Origin: Helicobacter canis
GTDB taxonomy: Bacteria; Campylobacterota; Campylobacteria; Campylobacterales; Helicobacteraceae
Direction: 5' to 3'
Assembly (NCBI RefSeq): GCF_900451095.1
Contig: NZ_UGHV01000001.1
Span: forward strand, 124,001-188,000
DNA: 64,000 nt
Positions 8,842 to 20,702 of the stretch are shown one piece after another (within the stretch, counting starts at the first letter, position 1; every line of letters begins with the position of its first letter). The notes below the pieces were generated by a model that saw only the letters and a program-made list of their open reading frames with translations, had not been told where the DNA came from and ran no database searches. The translations under genes and the position numbers were made by a program.

Positions 8842-9681
8842 ATGAAAATGCAAATACAGACAAAAATTTTAGCGATAGTGTGCGTGGCTCTATGCTCTAT
8901 CGCTCTAGCAAATGAGCCTAAAAAGCGAGGCTCCCACGCACAAATAGCCATACAATCCACAGGGCTATGGCACTCCAGCGCGAATGCCAGCACCTCTGGG
9001 CTACACGAAGCATTATTTGCAAGCTATGACTACACGACAAAGCTTGGTTTGGGCTTTGGGATTGATGCCTTATTTGGCGCGAGCTATGGCAATTTAGATA
9101 ACTATATGATCCAAGGTATGCAGGATCTTATGAGCGTGCGACCGGTGGGGGATATTAACTTCCTTGTGGGGTTAGATGTGTATGTTGGCTGGCATCTAAT
9201 CCGCCGCAGCTATGACAAGCCGCTCTATCTTGGCACAGGGCTAAAGGAGCTTATCTACTCCAATGTCGTGGTAAATACAAGCTTCAATATGCCCTTAATG
9301 GCAATCTATATGCCTATCGAGCTGCGCGGTGATGTGCGGCTCTCCCCAGCCCTAGCCATAGAGTATCTCCTAGCCTATGACATAGCACTCGATCAAGCCA
9401 CGCAAGTAACCATCAGTGAAAAAGATAAAAGAATGCTTCCCATAGATAGCAGCTATGGCTTGCGCTTGCAATTTGGGGGGAGATATTATGCCTCGCCTAA
9501 GTTGTATTTCTTTGGCACTTTGGTGGCGGAGTATTATAACTTTGGAGCTTCAAAAGGCATTTTCGTAGGCAATCCGCCAGATACCCAAGAGCCCGGCGTC
9601 AAGCCCGGTGCAGAAGCTGTGCTATCGTATCCGCGCTCCAATCTCGGCTATGTCGGTATTCGATTAGGTATAGGATATTAG
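8842..9681 (+). CDS. Outer membrane beta-barrel protein
   Basis: 279 residues with a signal peptide (residues 1-23, ending SIALA) and glycine/tyrosine-rich amphipathic strands; it ends in GIRLGIGY. AAGGAG lies 5 nt before the ATG. It sits between tolC and hlyD, together with the next OMP, so it may be an accessory of the exporter or simply a surface protein inserted in the operon. No family name can be assigned from motifs. Confidence 0.65.
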   Translation: MKMQIQTKILAIVCVALCSIALANEPKKRGSHAQIAIQSTGLWHSSANASTSGLHEALFASYDYTTKLGLGFGIDALFGASYGNLDNYMIQGMQDLMSVRPVGDINFLVGLDVYVGWHLIRRSYDKPLYLGTGLKELIYSNVVVNTSFNMPLMAIYMPIELRGDVRLSPALAIEYLLAYDIALDQATQVTISEKDKRMLPIDSSYGLRLQFGGRYYASPKLYFFGTLVAEYYNFGASKGIFVGNPPDTQEPGVKPGAEAVLSYPRSNLGYVGIRLGIGY

Positions 9682-9690
9682 GAGGTAATG

Positions 9691-10524
9691 ATGAGATATA
9701 TACTACAAGGCATACTACTTGCGACTCTCTGCACGGCAGGCTACGCGGAAGGGCTAGTTTATAAAAGTGGATTCTACTCATCGCTAGGATTTTACACAGG
9801 CTACTATCACTATGGCGAGATAGACAGAAATGGCGGTCGTGTTATGCGTATGGATACGGCGATGTTTGGGCTTAGTGGGCAGCTTGGCAATGTTACTAGC
9901 TTTGGGCTAAAGCTTGATGCTACCGCTCGATTTAACTACGCGCTAGGGCAATACACCGGCGGGATCTTAGACCCAGATAATAAAGACAGAAATGGAAAAG
10001 CACTAAGGCAGCCTGTGGGCGCACTCGCTGGCGATGTGGAGCTAAGAGTGGGCTATGATCTTCTGCATTTTTTGCCCACAAGCTCGCTCTTTTTGCAAAG
10101 TGGTGTGAGCTACCACGCAAATCGCACCGAAATCATCTCAATGCTAAGGTATCAGGGCTATTTATATCTCCCCATAGAGCTTGAAGGACATAGCCAGATC
10201 TCGCAAACTCTAGCCCTTAGCTATGGTGGCGGCTATCGCTACCTAATCTTTGGCAACCACTTCTCCCAATCCACACGCTTTGGCTTTATGGATAATTACA
10301 GCGTGCTGCAGCACGATGGCTTTGGGGCTTTGGGATATATCGGGGCAAACTTTTTGACAAAAGATGGGGGTATGCGCTCTGTGCGGCTTGTGTATGAATA
10401 CTGGAGTATAGAAGCAGCACAAGGCGCACCCATAAGGAGTATCTACACAGGGCAGCCAGTTACTCTCTATGAGCCTAAAAACAGCACGCATAGGGTATTT
10501 TTGCAATATAGCTTTGGATTTTAG
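9691..10524 (+). CDS. Outer membrane beta-barrel protein
   Basis: 277 residues with signal peptide MRYILQGILLATLCTAGYA and barrel-like strands; it ends HRVFLQYSFGF with a terminal Phe. It shares layout with the preceding OMP (similar length, an LPIELEGHSQIS strand matching MPIELRGDVRLS), so the two look like diverged paralogues. Two ATGs are adjacent (9688, 9691); GGAGG at 9681-9685 overlaps the previous stop and is better spaced for 9691. Confidence 0.65.
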   Translation: MRYILQGILLATLCTAGYAEGLVYKSGFYSSLGFYTGYYHYGEIDRNGGRVMRMDTAMFGLSGQLGNVTSFGLKLDATARFNYALGQYTGGILDPDNKDRNGKALRQPVGALAGDVELRVGYDLLHFLPTSSLFLQSGVSYHANRTEIISMLRYQGYLYLPIELEGHSQISQTLALSYGGGYRYLIFGNHFSQSTRFGFMDNYSVLQHDGFGALGYIGANFLTKDGGMRSVRLVYEYWSIEAAQGAPIRSIYTGQPVTLYEPKNSTHRVFLQYSFGF

Positions 10525-10586
10525 CGTGCCTTTTACAAATTTGCGCACACTGCTTGCCCAAAGCTAAATTTATTTAAGGAGAATGA

Positions 10587-11573
10587 ATGAAAAAATATGT
10601 CGAAATCAGCTTCATCGCCGCCCTCTCTCTTCTTCTCCTAATTTGGCTTGCTGTAAGCTTCTACAAAGCCTATCAGCCTAAGCCCCAGCTTATCCAAGGG
10701 CAAATCCAAGCCAAGCAATATAGCGTAAGCTCTAAGCTTGCTGGGCGTGTGGGGTCGATTTTGGTCAAAAAGGGCGATAAGGTGCAAAAGGGGGATTTGA
10801 TCTTCACTATCGACTCCCCAGAGGTGCAAGCAAAGCTAGAGCAAGCAAAGGCAGGCTATGAGGCTGCTAAAGCCCTATCCCAAGAGACTAACAAAGGAGC
10901 TAGAGTAGAGACAATCATCTCCGCAAAGGATATGTATAATAGTGCCAAGGCTATGCGCGAGCTTACAGAAAAGACCTACACACGCATACAAGATCTATAC
11001 AAAAATGGCGTAGTAAGCTTGCAAAGACGCGATGAAGCCTACACAGCCTACCAAAACGCCAAATACGCCGAAAACACCGCCTTGCAGCAGTATAAAATCG
11101 CCCTAGATGGCGCGAGCCACGAGACAAAAGTCGCCGCCAAGCAAAAGGAGCTTGCCGCAGCAGGGCAGCTTGATGAAGTGCAAGCCTATATCCACGATAT
11201 GCAAGCCTATGCCCCAGCCACCGCAGAAGTAAGCAATATTCTCTTAAGCGAGGGTGAGCTAAGTCCCACAGGGTTTCCTGTGGTTATGCTTGTGGATAAC
11301 ACACAAGCGTGGCTCAATCTTAGCGTTACAGAAGAGTATCTTCCGCGCTTTAGTGTAGGGAGTGAATTTAGCGCGTTTGTCCCAGCCCTGCAAAAAGATG
11401 TGCGCTTTAAGGTGCGCTATGTAGCGGCATTGGGCGACTTTGCCACTTGGAGAGCGACCTCTAGCTCTAAGGGCTATGATTTGCGCAGCTTTGAGATAGA
11501 AGCACAGCCGCTAGAGCATATCGGGGAGTTTCGCATAGGATATAGCGCGATTGTGCGCCTAGAGCCCAACTAG
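10587..11573 (+). CDS. HlyD/EmrA-type membrane fusion protein
   Basis: 328 residues: an N-terminal membrane anchor (residues about 6-26), the lipoyl half-motif VSSKLAGRVGSILVKKGDKVQKGDLIF (about 47-73), a coiled coil rich in Ala/Glu/Gln (about 80-200), the second lipoyl half, then a beta-barrel domain. It bridges inner-membrane permeases and TolC in the periplasm. AAGGAG precedes the ATG. The stop TAG is inside a copy of the dispersed box (CTAGAATCCAC), which fills nearly the whole 11-nt gap to the permease gene. Confidence 0.88.
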   Translation: MKKYVEISFIAALSLLLLIWLAVSFYKAYQPKPQLIQGQIQAKQYSVSSKLAGRVGSILVKKGDKVQKGDLIFTIDSPEVQAKLEQAKAGYEAAKALSQETNKGARVETIISAKDMYNSAKAMRELTEKTYTRIQDLYKNGVVSLQRRDEAYTAYQNAKYAENTALQQYKIALDGASHETKVAAKQKELAAAGQLDEVQAYIHDMQAYAPATAEVSNILLSEGELSPTGFPVVMLVDNTQAWLNLSVTEEYLPRFSVGSEFSAFVPALQKDVRFKVRYVAALGDFATWRATSSSKGYDLRSFEIEAQPLEHIGEFRIGYSAIVRLEPN

Positions 11574-11584
11574 AATCCACTTTT

Positions 11585-12766
11585 ATGCAAGCATATTTCT
11601 TCAAAAAATTACGGCAATTTTGGCTCTATCTCTCGCGCCATATTGTGCTTTTGCTTATTTATGTGGTTTTGCCGCTACTTTTGGCGTGGTTTATCTATGC
11701 GGTGTTTATGGCATCGCTACCAAGAGATCTCGCCATAGGGGCAGTGGATTTTGACAAAAGCCCTTCTAGCAAGGAAGCTCTTTTTATGATTGATTCTTCT
11801 GCGGCAGTGCATATAAGGCACATCTATCCAAGTATAGAAGCAGCCAAGCAAGATTTAGCCACAAGCGCGATCTATGCCCTTGTGGTGATCCCACACTCCT
11901 ATGAGTCCAATCTCAAACGCTCTATCAATGCACAAATCACACTCTACTACAATGCGCAATTTGTGCTTATAGGCAAATCTATCGCCACTGCGCTCACACA
12001 AGTAGTAGGCACACTCAATGCCAAGCAATGGAGTGCGAAAAACTTGATTAAAGATGAGAATCTACAACTTGCCATTAGCAAGTCTATGCCGATTTTTTCA
12101 CAAATTATCCCCCTGTATAACGCCAGCAACAACTACGCGCAATTTATGCTTACACTCTTGCTGCCCTGTATGCTACAAATCCTAAGTGCGCTAGCGATGA
12201 TCCACCTACTCAAAAATCGCCCCACAAGTGTATCTAGCGTGTTTATGCGCTATGGGTTTAATACGCTTGTGTTTGGATTCTGGGGGGTATGTATGCTAAC
12301 GCTCTTGCAAAACTTAGGCTATGAGCTTAGGGGGAGCTTTTTGCTACTTGTGGCAGGGACGCTGCTGCTTGTAGCGTGTGTGAATGCTGTGGTAGTCTTT
12401 GTGCAATCTATCTTACTTGATATGAAAAAGGCTATTGGCTTTGTGGCTATCTATACTGCGCCTTCTCTGGCTTTTGCCGGGGTTACTTACCCGCAAGCTT
12501 CGATGAATTTTTTCGCGCTTTTTTGGAGTAAATTTCTGCCCATATCCTACTATATGGAGCTATATATCCAGCAAGCAAACTACGGCGGAAGCGTGGGCTT
12601 TGGGCTTGGGATTATGGGGGAGATGTTGTGGTTTTTGCTCTTTTTAGCCCTTGGGGTTATGATCTATCATCTGCGACTTTTTAGCAGTAATCCTATCATT
12701 AAATCTCTCTCAAAATCTCCGTCAAAATCTCTGTCAAAACCTTTTGGCAAACGGAGTGCGCTATGA
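11585..12766 (+). CDS. ABC-2 type permease
   Basis: 393 residues. One N-terminal membrane helix (about 18-40), a periplasmic domain of about 130 residues (LAIGAVDFDKSPSS..., a YhgE/DrrB-like start) and five to six C-terminal helices match ABC-2 transporter membrane subunits such as YbhS/YbhR. With the following gene it forms a permease pair. The C-terminus carries a short tandem SLSKSPSKSLSKP. It overlaps the next gene by 4 nt. No ATP-binding subunit is encoded in this cluster. Confidence 0.8.
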   Translation: MQAYFFKKLRQFWLYLSRHIVLLLIYVVLPLLLAWFIYAVFMASLPRDLAIGAVDFDKSPSSKEALFMIDSSAAVHIRHIYPSIEAAKQDLATSAIYALVVIPHSYESNLKRSINAQITLYYNAQFVLIGKSIATALTQVVGTLNAKQWSAKNLIKDENLQLAISKSMPIFSQIIPLYNASNNYAQFMLTLLLPCMLQILSALAMIHLLKNRPTSVSSVFMRYGFNTLVFGFWGVCMLTLLQNLGYELRGSFLLLVAGTLLLVACVNAVVVFVQSILLDMKKAIGFVAIYTAPSLAFAGVTYPQASMNFFALFWSKFLPISYYMELYIQQANYGGSVGFGLGIMGEMLWFLLFLALGVMIYHLRLFSSNPIIKSLSKSPSKSLSKPFGKRSAL

Positions 12767-13932
12767 GCTTTTTGTCCCTTGTGCTAGAAGAGTATAAAGC
12801 CATTTTTAGCAATAAACTTGTCGTAATGGTCGTGATCATCGGCTCACTTGTGTATGGACTGCTCTATCCTATGCCTTATATGAATGATATTGTCCGCAAG
12901 CAGCGACTTGTCATCATTGATGAAGATTCTAGCGCGCTATCAAAGCGGCTGATTTTTCTTGTTAGCAGCACAAGAGAAATCGCGCTAGTGCGTGAGGTTA
13001 GCTCCATTGATGAAGCTAAGTGGTTGATTGAAAGCTTTGAAGCTGATGGCGCACTCTATATCCCTAAAGGCTTTGAAGCAAACGCGAAAAAGGGCGTTGG
13101 CAGTGTCGTATCCTATATGGGCAATGCCTCTTACTTCCTCGTGTATGGGGCGATCGCAGAGGGCGTGCATAAGGCAATCGATGAGCTAAGCGATGAGCTA
13201 AGAAAAGCTCGCGACCCAAATTTGCTTGATACAGAGCTTGTAAGCTTGCAGGCTATCCCTTTATACAATCCAAGCCTAGGCTATACCAACTACGCCCTAG
13301 CTGCGGTGCTAGTCTTTATCCTGCACCAAACTGCCATAGCAGGCAGCGGTATCCTAAGCGCGTATCAAAACAGAATCCGCATCCGCGCAACTGCTAAAAA
13401 AGACTACCAAGCCTTGCAGCATTATAGCAACTACGCTAGTGCGTGGAAGATCGTAAGTGCTAGAATCCTAGCTTTCACAGGGATTTATTGCGTGCTGTTT
13501 GGTTTGTATTTTGGGGTGCTTTTCCCACTTTTTGGGGTGAGTCATATCGCAAGCTTGAGTGATTTTTGGTGCTTTGCGATTATATTTATCGCAAGCTGTG
13601 TGGCTAGCGGCGTGCTTTTGGGGGTTAGCTTAGAAGATGAGAGCTTGCCTACGCAAGTGATCTTTGTCTCTTCTATGCCTTTGGTGTTTATTTTGGGCTT
13701 TATTTGGCCCAGTGAGCTGCTACCGCAATTTTTGCAAGATCTAAGCGTTATGATCCCAGCCTACCACGGCGTTAGAGGATTTATCAGCCTAAATCAAATG
13801 GGCGCGAGCTTTGCAAGTGTGGCTCCACATTTTTTCGCGCTATTTGGGCTATTTGGGCTGTGCTTTGTAGCGAGCATTATCGTGCTACACAAACGCCAGA
13901 AACAAGCGTGCCTACTATGCAAGAAGCCATAA
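12763..13932 (+). CDS. ABC-2 type permease
   Basis: 389 residues with the same architecture as the preceding gene: helix at about 18-36, a periplasmic domain with VIIDEDSSALSKRL, then clustered helices (ALAAVLVFILHQTAIAGSGIL and onward). It is translationally coupled to the first permease (ATGA). Exporters of this type move drugs or lipids out through HlyD and TolC. The end of the gene lies just before the dusB promoter. Confidence 0.8.
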   Translation: MSFLSLVLEEYKAIFSNKLVVMVVIIGSLVYGLLYPMPYMNDIVRKQRLVIIDEDSSALSKRLIFLVSSTREIALVREVSSIDEAKWLIESFEADGALYIPKGFEANAKKGVGSVVSYMGNASYFLVYGAIAEGVHKAIDELSDELRKARDPNLLDTELVSLQAIPLYNPSLGYTNYALAAVLVFILHQTAIAGSGILSAYQNRIRIRATAKKDYQALQHYSNYASAWKIVSARILAFTGIYCVLFGLYFGVLFPLFGVSHIASLSDFWCFAIIFIASCVASGVLLGVSLEDESLPTQVIFVSSMPLVFILGFIWPSELLPQFLQDLSVMIPAYHGVRGFISLNQMGASFASVAPHFFALFGLFGLCFVASIIVLHKRQKQACLLCKKP

Positions 13933-13945
13933 ATATAGCTTATGC

Positions 13946-13951
13946 TATAAT
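13946..13951 (+). promoter_or_regulatory. -10 element of dusB promoter
   Basis: TATAAT is preceded by TATGC, about 39 nt upstream of the dusB start and 14 nt after the permease stop. No clear -35 is seen, as is usual for sigma-70 promoters in this group. Confidence 0.6.
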
Positions 13952-13989
13952 CCCATTTCCCCCAAAGCAATTCAAATATAGCAGTAGCA

Positions 13990-15009
13990 ATGGAGAAAAA
14001 TGTGCGCTTCTATTCTAAACCACTCTTAGATTTTACTAGCACTAAGCTCTTTCTAGCCCCGCTTGCTGGCTATACGGATCTGCCCTTTCGCTCGGTGGTC
14101 AAACGCTTTGGCGTAGATATTACAGTGAGTGAGATGATAAGCTCCCACGCGCTTGCATTCTCTAGTGCTAAAACGCTCAAAATGCTCCAAAAATCCCCCC
14201 TAGAGACACCTTATAGCGTGCAAATTGCCGGCTCAAAGCAAGAGATTATCCAAAAAGCCATAGCCGTGCTAAACACCCAAGAGGGCATTGATATTGTGGA
14301 TTTTAACTGCGGCTGCCCAGCTCCCAAAGTCGCTAATCACGGCAATGGCAGCGGACTTTTGCAGGATCTGCCTAAGCTTGTAGAGCTGCTCAAACTCATT
14401 AAAGAGCAGAGCAAGACACCTTATACAAGTGTCAAAGTGCGGCTAGGCTTTGATGAGAAGATCCCCACTGAAATCGCTCACGCGCTTAATGATGCGCCCA
14501 TAGATTTTGTCGTAGTGCATGGCAGGACGCGCAAAGATGGCTACAAAAAGGAGAAAATCGACTACCAAGCCATAGCCCAGATGAAAAAGATCTTGCGCCA
14601 CCCACTCATCGCCAATGGCGAGATCGACTCTGTGGCAAAGGCGCAATCTGTCCTGCAAGAAACAGGCGCAAATGGCGTGATGATAGGGCGAGCCGCGCTC
14701 ACTAGCCCGTGGATCTTCTGGCAGATCCGCCATAACACCACCGCGCTTCCTGCAATGGTGAAAAAGGACTTAGTGCTAGAGCATTTTGATGCGATGGTGG
14801 AGTTCTACGGCGATAGGGGTGTGGTGATGTTTAGAAAAAATCTCCACGCCTATGCCAAGGGGCACGATGGCGCAAGTGCTTTCCGCAATGTGGTAAATAC
14901 CATCACAAGCCCCATAGAAATGCGACAGAGTATTGAAGAGTTTTTTGCGACAAGTGTGCTAGAGTGGGGAAGCGCGGAGCTTGTGCATTTCAACAAAAGA
15001 AGCGTGTAA
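13990..15009 (+). CDS. dusB: tRNA-dihydrouridine synthase (DusB-like)
   Basis: 339 residues, an FMN-dependent TIM barrel that reduces uridines in the tRNA D-loop. Motifs: LFLAPLAGYTDLPFR (residues about 17-31), VQIAGSK, DFNCGCPAPKV with the catalytic Cys (about 102-112), VKVRLG, VHGRTR and GVMIGRAAL. The ATG at 13990 has no obvious ribosome site; a GTG at 14002 is spaced correctly from GGAG at 13992-13995 and could be the true start. The stop overlaps the next ATG (TAATG). Confidence 0.9.
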   Translation: MEKNVRFYSKPLLDFTSTKLFLAPLAGYTDLPFRSVVKRFGVDITVSEMISSHALAFSSAKTLKMLQKSPLETPYSVQIAGSKQEIIQKAIAVLNTQEGIDIVDFNCGCPAPKVANHGNGSGLLQDLPKLVELLKLIKEQSKTPYTSVKVRLGFDEKIPTEIAHALNDAPIDFVVVHGRTRKDGYKKEKIDYQAIAQMKKILRHPLIANGEIDSVAKAQSVLQETGANGVMIGRAALTSPWIFWQIRHNTTALPAMVKKDLVLEHFDAMVEFYGDRGVVMFRKNLHAYAKGHDGASAFRNVVNTITSPIEMRQSIEEFFATSVLEWGSAELVHFNKRSV

Positions 15010-16895
15010 TGCGGTGGCAAAACGAAAATTCTAGCAACGACAATACAAAAGTCGCAAAAATCTCAAAAGTGGATTCTAGTAATAAAGCTTTTTTATCGTC
15101 ATTGCGAGCTTTGCGAAGCAAAGCGTGGCAATCCACACAAACAAAGACACAAGCCCTAGAATCCACTTTTTTATACAACGCCGAAAAAACGCAAAAAATA
15201 CAGAAATTACAAAAAGTGGATTCTAGGATTTGCGATGAGAAAACAAGGCATAACCGCAGTTTCTTTAGTAAAGTAGGGTTGTGCAGTGGCGAGCAAAGAG
15301 ATAAGACTTGGGTGTCTATCGAACGAGAGCTAAGCCACAAACTCCCTGCTTTATCGCGCAAAACCAGCGAAGCGGTCGGCGATAGCCGATGTTTCTTTAG
15401 TAAAGCCGAATCCTCTAGTAAAAAGCCAGCGCCCCCAACAAACCAAGCCGCAGGCGGCAGGATTTTTAGTGAAAAAGCGGGGTTGTGCAGCCTTTTGTGC
15501 GGAGATAAGCCTAGTGGGCTATCGCACAAACAAAAGGCAAACTCCCCGCTTTTTCGCAAAAAGCCAACGCCCCCAACAAGCAAAACGACTGCAATATACT
15601 TTGCCCTATACCTACTAGCAGCCTCTGCCCCCCTACACGCCGCACCAGAATCCAAAGAGCCAAAACGCACGATTTTGCAAAACAATCCCACACACACCAC
15701 CACGCCCACTATCTCCACACCTGCCCCAAAGCCTGCCAATCCTCCCGCTAATCCCACTACCACACTAATAGACACCCCACCGCCTATTAGCGATAATGCG
15801 CTAGGCAAGTTTGGCGCGCAGGATTCTAGCTTTTTCTACAAGCCTAGTCCTAGCGCGTGGGTGTTTGGCGATATTTTGCACCCCTACATTGGCTTTGGGC
15901 TTACTTCTTCAAGCTCTATCCACACGCACAACACCCAAAGTATGAGCAAGGAAGTCGCCACCTGTCCTAATCAAAAATGCAGCGGCGATACCACAAGCGC
16001 GGAGTATTCTGGGCAGCTTAATGCAGGCTCTAGTCTAGAGCTTGGCGCGGAATACTTTTTTGACAAGTTTCACATTGTAGGCATTAGACTCTTTGGCGAG
16101 GTGGCAAGCCGCAGCGGCTCGCTTGGGAGTAAGATTGCAGGCAGTGATAAGCGCGATAGAAGCACCAATAATCTGCAAGAAGCCTATAAACTTTGCATAC
16201 AAAATAGCAAAACTTGGAGCGAAGCAGAAAAGCAGCAAAAATGCGGGATCTTAATCCTAGGCAATAGCACTAATCCAAACACACCAAACACCAAAGTCGA
16301 AGACTCTTTCACTTTCCAAGACACACCAGATTCTAATGACATCGCCCCGCAAGATGGGCGGTATTTGAGCTTCTCTCTAGGGGTTGATGCAATGCTTAAT
16401 ATCCCCATAGATACGATTTTGCAGCGGTGGCTAGGATTTGGGCTTAAAAGTGGATTCTGGGGATCACGGCTTGCGTATTTTAAGGTGGGGGGGTTTATCG
16501 GTGGGGGGGCGGAGTTCGCGCGCTTCTCCCAAGGCGATCCTAATAACAAAACTTGGCACAACCAAGCTGCTGCTAAAGGCAAGGCGAGCAATGGGGCTGA
16601 TGCGTTCTTTGCCGCGGGTAGTGGAGGGTTTATGCGCTTTGGGGCGAGCATATATCTCTCGCGCTTTACTCGCATAGATTTTGGCTATAAAATCTCCTAC
16701 TACCCTATCGCGCAAGAGCGGTGGTATGGCTATAATGGTGCGCATTTTGACCACACTAAATACGACCCAAATAATGGGCTTTATGGTGTGGGCGGAGTGA
16801 GAGAAGATGACCCGTGGAGCGAGAGCTTGCTTAGGCAGAAATTTGTCAGCACAAAAGACAAGGAATGGTTCTTGCGCTTTGCCCTAAGCTTCTAG
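15009..16895 (+). CDS. Outer membrane protein with repeat-encoded N-terminal extension
   Basis: 628 codons if read from the ATG that overlaps the dusB stop. Residues about 10-195 are encoded by dispersed repeat modules (KVDSSNKAFLSS, ALESTF, KVDSRICDEK, VGDSRCFFSK). A typical signal peptide then appears (TAIYFALYLLAASAPLHAA, about residues 197-215), a Pro/Thr linker, and a barrel of about 390 residues ending FLRFALSF. No ATG, GTG or TTG stands just before the signal peptide, so either the long form is translated and the signal is internal, or the original start was displaced by the insertion. G7 runs occur at 16487 and 16503. Confidence 0.6.
   Translation: MRWQNENSSNDNTKVAKISKVDSSNKAFLSSLRALRSKAWQSTQTKTQALESTFLYNAEKTQKIQKLQKVDSRICDEKTRHNRSFFSKVGLCSGEQRDKTWVSIERELSHKLPALSRKTSEAVGDSRCFFSKAESSSKKPAPPTNQAAGGRIFSEKAGLCSLLCGDKPSGLSHKQKANSPLFRKKPTPPTSKTTAIYFALYLLAASAPLHAAPESKEPKRTILQNNPTHTTTPTISTPAPKPANPPANPTTTLIDTPPPISDNALGKFGAQDSSFFYKPSPSAWVFGDILHPYIGFGLTSSSSIHTHNTQSMSKEVATCPNQKCSGDTTSAEYSGQLNAGSSLELGAEYFFDKFHIVGIRLFGEVASRSGSLGSKIAGSDKRDRSTNNLQEAYKLCIQNSKTWSEAEKQQKCGILILGNSTNPNTPNTKVEDSFTFQDTPDSNDIAPQDGRYLSFSLGVDAMLNIPIDTILQRWLGFGLKSGFWGSRLAYFKVGGFIGGGAEFARFSQGDPNNKTWHNQAAAKGKASNGADAFFAAGSGGFMRFGASIYLSRFTRIDFGYKISYYPIAQERWYGYNGAHFDHTKYDPNNGLYGVGGVREDDPWSESLLRQKFVSTKDKEWFLRFALSF
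15060..15590. repeat. Mosaic of repeat modules inside the OMP reading frame
   Basis: It holds box copies at about 15065 and 15216 (forward) and 15160 (reverse), and a palindromic module at 15098-15136 with stem GCTTTGC/GCAAAGC. It also holds an ACTTGGGTGTCTATCGA module at about 15306, a GATAGCCGATGTTTCTTTAG module near 15382, and a GCCGCAGGCGGCAGGATTTT module near 15450. The same modules recur in the heptosyltransferase gene, in the 42083 gene and near 60000. All are read without a stop codon. Confidence 0.8.
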
Positions 16896-16937
16896 GCTGC
16901 AAGCACATTAACAAGCGATATATAAGCTACTTTTTTC

Positions 16938-16943
16938 TATAAT
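16938..16943 (+). promoter_or_regulatory. -10 element of gatA promoter
   Basis: TATAAT after a T-rich run, 60 nt before the gatA ATG, in the 107-nt gap after the OMP gene. Confidence 0.55.
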
Positions 16944-17002
16944 GCCGCACAAAATCCAGCTAAAACAATCTATCATATACAACGACCATCCAAAGGATAC
17001 CT

Positions 17003-19815
<2,813 letters not shown>

Positions 19816-19875
19816 GATTTGGGATAAGCTTTAGGGATAGATTTTTAAGATAGGGTTGGGCTAAGTTTGCAGGCA

Positions 19876-20679
19876 ATGGAGCTTACCCCAAGTGCCGATG
19901 GCTCTCTCAATGCCTTTAGCGTGGAGTTTGGCGAGCATTATGCCAATATGGGTGAGGGTGCCTTTAGCGAAAAGCTAGGGAAGCATATAGCACCTGTGTG
20001 GGCTACCCTAGAATCCACTTTTGCCACAAAAGCCAAACCCCCAAAAGAAGCCCCTAAGGCACAAATATGGATTCTAGATCTTTGCTTTGGGCTTGGGTAT
20101 AACGCCCTGCTTTCACGCCTATTTAGCGCATTTGAGACGCTAGAGTTTTGTATCATCTCTATCGAGCTTGATAGGCAGAGCCTAGCCCTTGCTAGCACAA
20201 TCCACGCGCTAGATTCTAGCCTTGTAGCCCAGCTGGATTCTAGTAGGCAAGCGCGCATAGCACATAATGTATCTTTGCAAATATTCTGGGGTGATGCGTG
20301 TGTTTTACTTGCGGATTTGTCCGCAAGCCTAGCGCAGTATTATAGCGATTTTACGGGCTTTGATGTGATCTACCAAGATCCCTTTAGCTATGAGAAATGC
20401 CCGAGTTTATGGGACTATAAGCATTTTTGTAAGCTATCTAGCTTGCTTAAAGACTCTGGGATCATCACCACCTACGCCACAAGGCAGGAGATCATCACAA
20501 ACGCCACGCAAGCAGGGCTACACGCCTATACTTATAAGGCAGATCCTGCCACTATGGATAGACTCTATCAAGCTTGTGCTACTCTATACCCCACTAGCAC
20601 ACACACTAGCATAAAGCGCAAATCAAGTATTTTTAGCAAAGCTCCCGTGCAGATTCTAGGCAGTAGATTGCGCGCTTAG
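19876..20679 (+). CDS. MnmD-like (MnmC N-domain) tRNA methyltransferase
   Basis: 267 residues. It matches the stand-alone methyltransferase half of MnmC, which methylates 5-aminomethyl-2-thiouridine in tRNA wobble position using SAM. It has GEHYAN near the start, a SAM-binding glycine loop ILDLCFGLGYNALL, an acidic SIELDRQSL strand and the catalytic-type motif YQDPFSYEKCPSLW. A box copy at 20012-20026 is translated as LESTF within a low-complexity linker (residues about 40-60), in frame. The ATG at 19876 is preferred to a TTG at 19867; the ribosome site is weak either way. Confidence 0.7.
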   Translation: MELTPSADGSLNAFSVEFGEHYANMGEGAFSEKLGKHIAPVWATLESTFATKAKPPKEAPKAQIWILDLCFGLGYNALLSRLFSAFETLEFCIISIELDRQSLALASTIHALDSSLVAQLDSSRQARIAHNVSLQIFWGDACVLLADLSASLAQYYSDFTGFDVIYQDPFSYEKCPSLWDYKHFCKLSSLLKDSGIITTYATRQEIITNATQAGLHAYTYKADPATMDRLYQACATLYPTSTHTSIKRKSSIFSKAPVQILGSRLRA

Positions 20680-20702
20680 TCTCTAGCGCACTTTGTGTTG
20701 AT

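Noticed and set aside
14990-15808. Long minus-strand open frame opposite the OMP mosaic (and similar ones at 34700-35308 and 42205-42711)
   Set aside because: These are antisense readings of the same palindromic repeats. They have no start signals, and the conserved genes continue on the plus strand.
16480-16512. G7 runs in the OMP gene, and similar G7/C7 runs at 6035, 32051, 35565, 46065 and 61281, as phase-variation tracts
   Set aside because: All are only 7 long, in frame, and mostly coincide with Gly-Gly, Pro or conserved motif codons. Runs of this length are not strong evidence for slippage switching.
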